A DNA stretch of 64,000 nt from Bradyrhizobium sp. WSM1743 (GTDB lineage: Bacteria; Pseudomonadota; Alphaproteobacteria; Rhizobiales; Xanthobacteraceae): positions 1-64,000 of the forward strand of contig NZ_AXAZ01000018.1 in NCBI RefSeq assembly GCF_000473065.1, written 5' to 3'. Below, piece after piece: positions 59,743-64,000 of this stretch; position 1 is the stretch's first letter; each line of letters opens with the position of its first letter. Both the position numbers and the translations under genes were made by a program. The notes beneath the pieces are model-generated. The model saw only the letters and a program-made list of their open reading frames with translations. It did no database searches and was not told the origin of the DNA.

Positions 59743-59780
59743 ACTGTTCGGATAATGATCATAAAACGAACAGTTGACAA
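59743..59780 (-). promoter_or_regulatory. promoter with palindromic operator before the short recombinase
   Basis: On the minus strand TTGTCA (59775-59780) and CATTAT (59752-59757) are 17 bases apart. Between 59743 and 59774 the DNA forms a 32-base dyad: ACTGTTCG / CGAACAGT outer arms and an ATGATCAT centre. Any regulator bound there would block RNA polymerase. Start site would be about 59745, leaving a leader of about 27 bases. Confidence 0.65.
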
Positions 59781-59963
59781 GCTCCTTGGAAGAGGAGGGA
59801 CTCCGACGAAGCTGCCATGGGATGGGCAACTCTGGCGCAAGCCGCTCGACACCCATTATCTCAATGGGGGCCGAGGGGGGTTGATCGCCCCGCGATCACC
59901 CGGAAGCCCTTTCACATTTTTGCTAAAGAATCTGGAGTTGCCAGCGCATCGGAAAAGCCGCCG

Positions 59964-61761
59964 TTATGCCGAAGCGGCTTCCTTGCTAAATTTACTCTCG
60001 GCTCGCTGGGTAGGATCACTCGAACGGGCTCTGGCCCAAATATGAGAGACAAATTCTCTAGCTTCTTTCAGCTCTGGGTCTGTCTCCAAATTTCTCTCCT
60101 CTAGCACTTTGGCGACAAAGCCGGGCCCATGGCCGCCTTCTATGCTTCGGCAGAATCCTTCTATTTCGCCGACAGGGACGATCCAAAGCCCGACTGCGGC
60201 CATTTTGGCGAGTAGGTCATCATAGTGCTTGATCGCCTGTCCAGCAGGTACGGCAGATCGACCAGCTCGTTTCACATCGTCCCATGGAGAAATTCCTTTA
60301 AAGACAGCCTTAATTTCTCTTTCTTTGCTCTTGGGGAACTCACCTGTGCCCCCTACGTCATTGAGCTTTTCGCGTAGTAGACCCGCGACCTGTTCGGCAT
60401 TCATGGGCGGACGCCGTTGTTCAATGGCCGTCTTGAGCGCCTTGAAATTGCTGCTGGCGTCTGACCAATCCCCGCCCATCGTTTCGAATAGCTGCTTGCA
60501 GGTGTTCTCTTCCTTAAACAGATCAACGTCGGCGATAACCGAAACGGGCACGTCAAGCTGACGCAGCGTCTCCGCAAGCTGTGCCATTCGATGCTTTCCA
60601 GCCGTGTGGATAAACAGCACGTCTGCGCGGCGATCTCCAGAAATCGCCTTCGTGTTGAGAATGGAACTATAGAATAGGCAGTCTGCGTCTGCCTCGCAGA
60701 TCACGACGTGCTGATAAAAAATGCCATCAAAGACACGGGAGTACCGGGCCAACGTGTCATTGACTATCGATGCTGTCTTCGACTTGCTCAATTCCTTGAC
60801 GCGGTTGACGGCGCCATCGCGCTGAATGCGAATGATGCGCACCTTTTCCGCTCCGCCTGAAATTAGCCCATCCAAGATGTCAGTGCTGTGCGTAGCGATG
60901 AAGAGCTGGGACTTCGATGTACGCTTCGCCGCGATAAATTCGCCTACGAGTCGAGCTTGCGGGGGGTGCAAGAAGGCCTCTGGCTCATCCAGGAACTGGA
61001 TCGAATGATGGTCCGACGCCAGCACATACAGCAATACGGACGCGAAGCTGCGCATACCGTCGCCTTGCTCTTGTAACGGAACGGCCTGAGTTCGTAGCCT
61101 CTCGATGAAAGTGCGTGAAAGCTCGTCTTCTCCAGAAGCAAGAAGCGGCCTCTCTCCGACGTACAGTGGAAACGATCCACCCCCCGCTCGAAACGGCATT
61201 AAGTCCATTCCAAAGGCGTGTAAATAGCTCGCTGATTTTTTTTGCGAGAACGTTGTCCATCAACAGCTGATGGATGGGATGAGACGGCGGTTCTGAAAAG
61301 AGCGCGATAGCGTTCGCAGGGTTTGCCCCGGAAAGCCTATCCTCTGTGCCAAGCCGTTTGCAAAAGAAACTTGCTACCGGGTGTCGGTCATGAGGTTGAT
61401 CAAAATAGCTCAGATGGCTGTGATGAATGTTGTAGCCCATACCAGCGTAGCTATGCTGACCCGTTGGACCCATGGTCATGGCATTTCTGACAAGGTAATC
61501 TCGCAGCTCGGTTTGAGTGCCAAGGCGACGAAGCTCAACTGCGGTTATGACTTTCTGCGGTACATTCCTTGAAACGAACTGTTCTAACTCGCGAAGCGCT
61601 GCACTCTTGCCAGCATTGTTCGGCCCGACAAAGACGACTATTTCGTCTTCTTCGAAGGTAAGAACGTCCCCGTTGGAGAATGTAGCTGATGCTATCGAGA
61701 GCTTCGGCTTTGCGATCTGACCCTTCTGCTCTGTTTCTGTTGGCGGCGAAATTGCGTTCAT
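59964..61761 (-). pseudogene. OLD-family ATPase/TOPRIM nuclease, split by a frameshift at A8
   Basis: Together about 598 residues in two frames. The first frame (start ATG 61761) carries Walker A GPNNAGKSA at 46-54. The second (open from about 61235) carries Walker B FLDEPEAFLHPP, the ATHSTDIL motif, and the TOPRIM residues in ICEADADCLFY and VIADVDLF. This is the order of OLD (overcoming lysogenization defect) nucleases, a phage-defence family that includes GajA. The reading frames meet at a run of eight T on the plus strand (61236-61243, A8 on the coding strand). A loss of one A, or an extra two, restores one protein. Listed as pseudogene, but slippage or a sequencing error is possible. Confidence 0.75.
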
Positions 61762-62012
61762 GGTGTACCTTCGGCAGACAGGGCGTCCAGCGGCATGGGG
61801 TGATTAGTTGCAACATACCTCATCTCCACCGCAAGCTGCGCTATTCGTAATGAGTGATCCACAGCTCGCATTGATCCCCGGTGCCAAATTGGTCCCACAT
61901 GGGCTGGGGCAAAGACTTGCTTGCCCACCGCAATCGCAATAGATTTGGTCTAACCAGTTGAAGGTTGGGGTTTTTCGGTCAAGGGCACTAGGCTCAGCAT
62001 AGGGCACACGCG
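61762..62012. other. right-end region of element, decayed tRNA-like segment
   Basis: No gene seen. At 61983-62012, just before the right att copy, GGGCACTAGGCTCAGC resembles the 5' half of tRNA-Val (GGGCACGTAGCTCAGC). So the right end once carried a complete tRNA-like gene, now degenerate. A stretch of five T at about 61970 precedes it. Confidence 0.5.
61884..61898 (+). repeat. candidate integrase arm site, right end
   Basis: CCAAATTGGTCCCAC, the same as 53763-53777 near the left end and in the same orientation. It lies 114 bases inside the right att. Confidence 0.45.
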
Positions 62013-62059
62013 TTGACATGGTAGGGGTCACAGGTTCGATCCCTGTCGTGCCCACCATC
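62013..62059 (+). repeat. attR, 47-base direct repeat (right)
   Basis: Identical to 53639-53685. It gives the 3' half of tRNA-Val with CCA, but the upstream half is degenerate, so no functional tRNA is encoded here. Confidence 0.9.
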
Positions 62060-62256
62060 CTTCGCTCGCAAAGCGAGAGAAGGATGCCACGCCGCAGCCC
62101 AAAAGGCGCAGGCGGGCTGCCGCCGCGAGCTTCCGCTCGGCAAGCCACCCGTCTTGAATGCGAAGCGTGTCCGGCGTAGCTCGCAGAGCGAAGACGGACT
62201 GGTGCGTCTAGTTCGTTATCCTGGAACACGCCCAAGTCCCTCGGCATTGTTCCGTC

Positions 62257-62484
62257 ATGCCGAAGCCCTCCACAAAATCCTTCAAGCGCGGCGACCACGT
62301 CAGCTGGAATTCCGAAGCCGGCCGCGTGCGCGGCCATATCCTGCGCGTCCACACGGAGGACGTCGACTACAAGGGCCACACTCACCACGCCACGCCGGAC
62401 GATCCGCAATACGAGATCAAGAGCGACAAGACCGACCACGTCGCCCTGCACAAGGGCCGGGCGTTGCGGTTGCTGCGAAGCTGA
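62257..62484 (+). CDS. DUF2945 family protein (Hva1/TUDOR-like)
   Basis: A 75-residue cytosolic protein of the DUF2945 (hypervirulence-associated TUDOR) family. FKRGDHVSWNSEAGRVRGHI and DDPQYEIKSDKTDHVALHKG are the family signature; it probably forms a small SH3/Tudor-like barrel. Function is unknown. It is the first host-type gene after the island and directly precedes a DUF488 gene, with which it may be cotranscribed. Confidence 0.88.
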   Translation: MPKPSTKSFKRGDHVSWNSEAGRVRGHILRVHTEDVDYKGHTHHATPDDPQYEIKSDKTDHVALHKGRALRLLRS

Positions 62485-62513
62485 GCGGCACAAGGGGAGT
62501 CGATGAGCTCATC

Positions 62514-63050
62514 ATGGCTCATCCGTTCTTCACCATCGGCCATGCCACACATTCGATCGAGGAATTCGTCGAATTGTTGCAAGGCAGCTCGGTTACCTTC
62601 GTCGCCGACGTCCGCACCGTGCCGCGCTCGCGCACCAACCCGCAGTACAATCGCGAGACCCTGCCGCAATCGCTCGCGGCCGTTTCGATCGGCTACGAGC
62701 ACATGGCCTCGCTCGGTGGCCTGCGCAGCCGCAAACGCGAAGTGCCGCGCGAGACCAATGCGTTCTGGCAGAACGGCAGCTTTCACAATTACGCCGACCA
62801 CGCCATGAGCCCGGCCTTTCGCGAGGGTCTCGCGCATTTGCGCGACCTCGGGCAGACGCAGCGCTGCGCCATCATGTGCGCGGAGACGTTGTGGTGGCGA
62901 TGCCACCGGCGGATCATCACGGATTATCTGCTCGCCGCCGGCGAGACGGTGTTTCACATTCTCGGGCCCGGGCAGGTCAAACAGGCTGAAATGAATCCGG
63001 CGGCGCGGGTCGTGGCTGGCGGCCGCCTGGCCTACCCGGCCGAGAATTAG
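62514..63050 (+). CDS. DUF488 family protein
   Basis: A 178-residue DUF488 protein. The N-terminus PFFTIGHATHSIEEFVELLQ and the segment DVRTVPRSRTNPQYN are typical, as is CAIMCAETLWWRCHRRIITDYL with Cys residues near the C-terminus. The family is of unknown function, sometimes linked to DNA damage or stress. ATG at 62514 is preferred, since the upstream frame is a shadow of the DUF2945 gene. It starts 30 bases after the DUF2945 gene stop. Confidence 0.88.
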   Translation: MAHPFFTIGHATHSIEEFVELLQGSSVTFVADVRTVPRSRTNPQYNRETLPQSLAAVSIGYEHMASLGGLRSRKREVPRETNAFWQNGSFHNYADHAMSPAFREGLAHLRDLGQTQRCAIMCAETLWWRCHRRIITDYLLAAGETVFHILGPGQVKQAEMNPAARVVAGGRLAYPAEN

Positions 63051-63089
63051 CCAACCGTCGCCGTCGAGGTTATGCGAGGCAGCATCGCT

Positions 63090-63551
63090 TCAATTCGTCT
63101 TGTTCCCGCGCAGCACGTCCTTCAGGCCGGTCGGATAGAGGCTCGGGCCGCCGTCCACGTCGAGATCGGCGAGGTCGAACCAGCGGGCCACGATCTCGGC
63201 CCCGTTGTCCTCCCTGAAGTCGATATGGTCCTGATCGCGGAACGCAGGCTCCGGAAACTCAACTTCGGAGATGAATATCACCTCGTGCCCGGTTGCTCCC
63301 TCGTGCACGAAGATATTCTCCAGCATCAAGGGCTCGCCCTTGAGGATGACGTCGATGCCGAGCTCTTCGTTGAATTCCCGCACCAGGGCGGCGCGCCAGC
63401 TCTCGCCGAACTCGATCTCGCCGCCGAGCGGACGCACGCCCTTGATCCGACCGGCATCGTCACGAACCTCGGCAGCGAGCAGGCGCCCGTCCCGCCAGTG
63501 CAGGCCGATTGCGACGACGCGGATGTGGGGATGCGGGCGCCAGGTGGTCAT
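63090..63551 (-). CDS. Nudix hydrolase
   Basis: A 153-residue Nudix hydrolase. The Nudix box is seen as GGEIEFGESWRAALVREFNE with the following ELGI, giving the Gly, Glu and Arg-Glu-x-x-Glu-Glu pattern for Mg binding. It cleaves nucleoside-diphosphate-linked substrates; which one is not clear. The N-terminal strand IRVVAIGLHWRDGRLLAAEV and the C-terminal strand IVARWFDLADL are usual. It converges with the DUF488 gene. Confidence 0.9.
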   Translation of the reverse strand: MTTWRPHPHIRVVAIGLHWRDGRLLAAEVRDDAGRIKGVRPLGGEIEFGESWRAALVREFNEELGIDVILKGEPLMLENIFVHEGATGHEVIFISEVEFPEPAFRDQDHIDFREDNGAEIVARWFDLADLDVDGGPSLYPTGLKDVLRGNKTN

Positions 63552-63671
63552 GGGGGATCGTTAGTCCGTGTCGCACGCTTTCGCAACGAGGGAGGGAGAT
63601 CGTGTGCCCGGAACGGCGATATGGGAAATCCGTCACCCCCGCGCAACGGCGAAGCCGTTGTCGCTGGAGGT

Positions 63672-63767
63672 GGCCGCTTCTTCAGCGGCCCTCGAAGGGC
63701 GACGGCCCGATTGCATCCGGGCCGTGCACCCTTCGAGGCTCCCGGCGCGATGCTTTTGCATCGCGCC
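63672..63767. repeat. triple-hairpin intergenic repeat
   Basis: Three stems in a row: GGCCGC/GCGGCC, CGGCCCG/CGGGCCG and GGCGCGATG/CATCGCGCC, with CCTCGAAGGG and CCCTTCGAGG inverted around the central stem. It lies between the Nudix gene promoter side and the enolase-type gene. Confidence 0.7.
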
Positions 63768-63797
63768 ACTCGCACCTCAGGATGGCGGGACCCGTCA

Positions 63798-64000
63798 TCA
63801 CTCCACCAGATACTTCTTCACCGCCGCCTCGTCCCAGGCGATCCCGTTGCCAGGCTCCTCGCTCGGCAGCGCGAAGCCGTCCTTGATCTTGAGCCGCGCT
63901 GCCAGCACAGCGTCGGCCCAGTCGACATATTCCAGCCAATGCGCCGTCGGCGTCACGCAGAGCAAATGCGCGCTCACTTCCGAGAACAGATGCGTCGACA
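63798..64000 (-). CDS. enolase-superfamily (mandelate racemase/muconate lactonizing enzyme) protein, C-terminal end
   Basis: Only the last 67 codons lie in the window; the 5' part is beyond the right edge. The minus strand reads HLFSEVSAHLLCVTPTAHWL then EYVDWADAVLA and ends with GNGIAWDEAAVKKYLVE. The HxxSEVSAHL and GNGIAWDE motifs are the usual C-terminus of mandelate racemase/muconate lactonizing enzymes, in which the last part caps the active site. The substrate cannot be given. The stop is TGA at 63798-63800. Confidence 0.85.
   Translation of the reverse strand, partial: STHLFSEVSAHLLCVTPTAHWLEYVDWADAVLAARLKIKDGFALPSEEPGNGIAWDEAAVKKYLVE

Larger units (their letters stand above)
53639..62059. 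mobile_element. integrative element in tRNA-Val(GAC), about 8.4 kb
   Basis: Bounded by two identical 47-base copies of the 3' part of the tRNA (53639-53685 and 62013-62059). The integrase gene sits just inside the left copy. Genes inside have lower G+C, more A/T-ending codons and less sign of host bias than the flanks. Cargo: P-loop ATPase, Zn-finger-like protein, sigma-1.1-like peptide, secreted small protein, second recombinase, and an OLD-family nuclease gene. No conjugation, capsid or packaging genes were seen, so it needs a helper or is a satellite or a decayed island. Confidence 0.88.

Noticed and set aside
54870..61761. Gabija-type defence pair (OLD nuclease plus helicase)
   Set aside because: GajA-like OLD protein is present, but the P-loop protein is not adjacent, has no UvrD motifs, and its DEKA box and place next to the integrase suit an element-maintenance role better.
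61804..62493. A frame with the phrase VGTTGIEPVTPTMS across the right att
   Set aside because: This protein-like phrase is a known artefact of reading tRNA-derived DNA on the reverse strand; here it runs across the attR copy of tRNA-Val.

Overview
The window is chromosomal DNA of high G+C from an alphaproteobacterium of the Rhizobiales, most probably Bradyrhizobium or a close relative. The basis is gene content (homospermidine synthase plus alphaproteobacterial type ornithine decarboxylase, CpdR next to N-formylglutamate amidohydrolase, a Zur-type palindrome of the alphaproteobacterial kind, a ROSE-type RNA thermometer before a small heat-shock gene, many GC-rich mosaic palindromes between genes). 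No 16S rRNA is present, so genus is inference.

Left part (1-13 kb): the 3' end of an IS630-type transposase, a DUF3095 cyclase-like protein, DUF2147, a MATE exporter, a GNAT enzyme, superoxide dismutase and a pair of half-size permeases. A near-perfect Zur box (7086-7104) then opens a zinc operon: His-rich membrane peptide, ABC ATPase, permease, metal-binding protein, CobW-type zinc GTPase and a WD40 protein. MgtC and a small Pro-rich membrane protein follow.

Middle (13-53 kb): a polyamine block (homospermidine synthase, RidA, GNAT, ornithine decarboxylase with a long structured leader of the speF type); M3 oligopeptidase translationally coupled to DUF1007 and a NicO-type nickel/cobalt exporter; thioesterase, MAPEG protein, ferrochelatase, an ABC-type binding protein, SPFH/NfeD pair, an HxlR regulator divergent from a carboxymuconolactone-decarboxylase-like gene with twin operators, KpsF isomerase, an outer-membrane barrel protein, glutamate synthase (gltD, gltB), an Hsp20 gene with a ROSE element and an RpoH-like promoter, a large di-haem c protein, an adenylate cyclase-TPR protein, LysE, TSUP, LysR, a tricarboxylate-type binding protein, a HisN/SuhB-type phosphatase with a convincing small RNA on the opposite strand, N-formylglutamate amidohydrolase and CpdR.

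Right part (53.6-62.1 kb): an integrative element of about 8.4 kb sits in a tRNA-Val(GAC) gene and is bounded by identical 47-bp att repeats. It carries a tyrosine integrase, a 623-residue P-loop ATPase, a Zn-finger-like protein, a 53-residue protein that looks like a stand-alone sigma-70 region 1.1 domain, a small secreted Cys-rich protein, a second short tyrosine recombinase under a palindromic operator, a resolvase remnant, and an OLD-family ATPase/TOPRIM nuclease gene (a family known from phage defence) broken or recoded at a run of eight A residues. This element is the most interesting part of the window. Host genes resume with DUF2945, DUF488, a Nudix hydrolase and the end of an enolase-superfamily gene.
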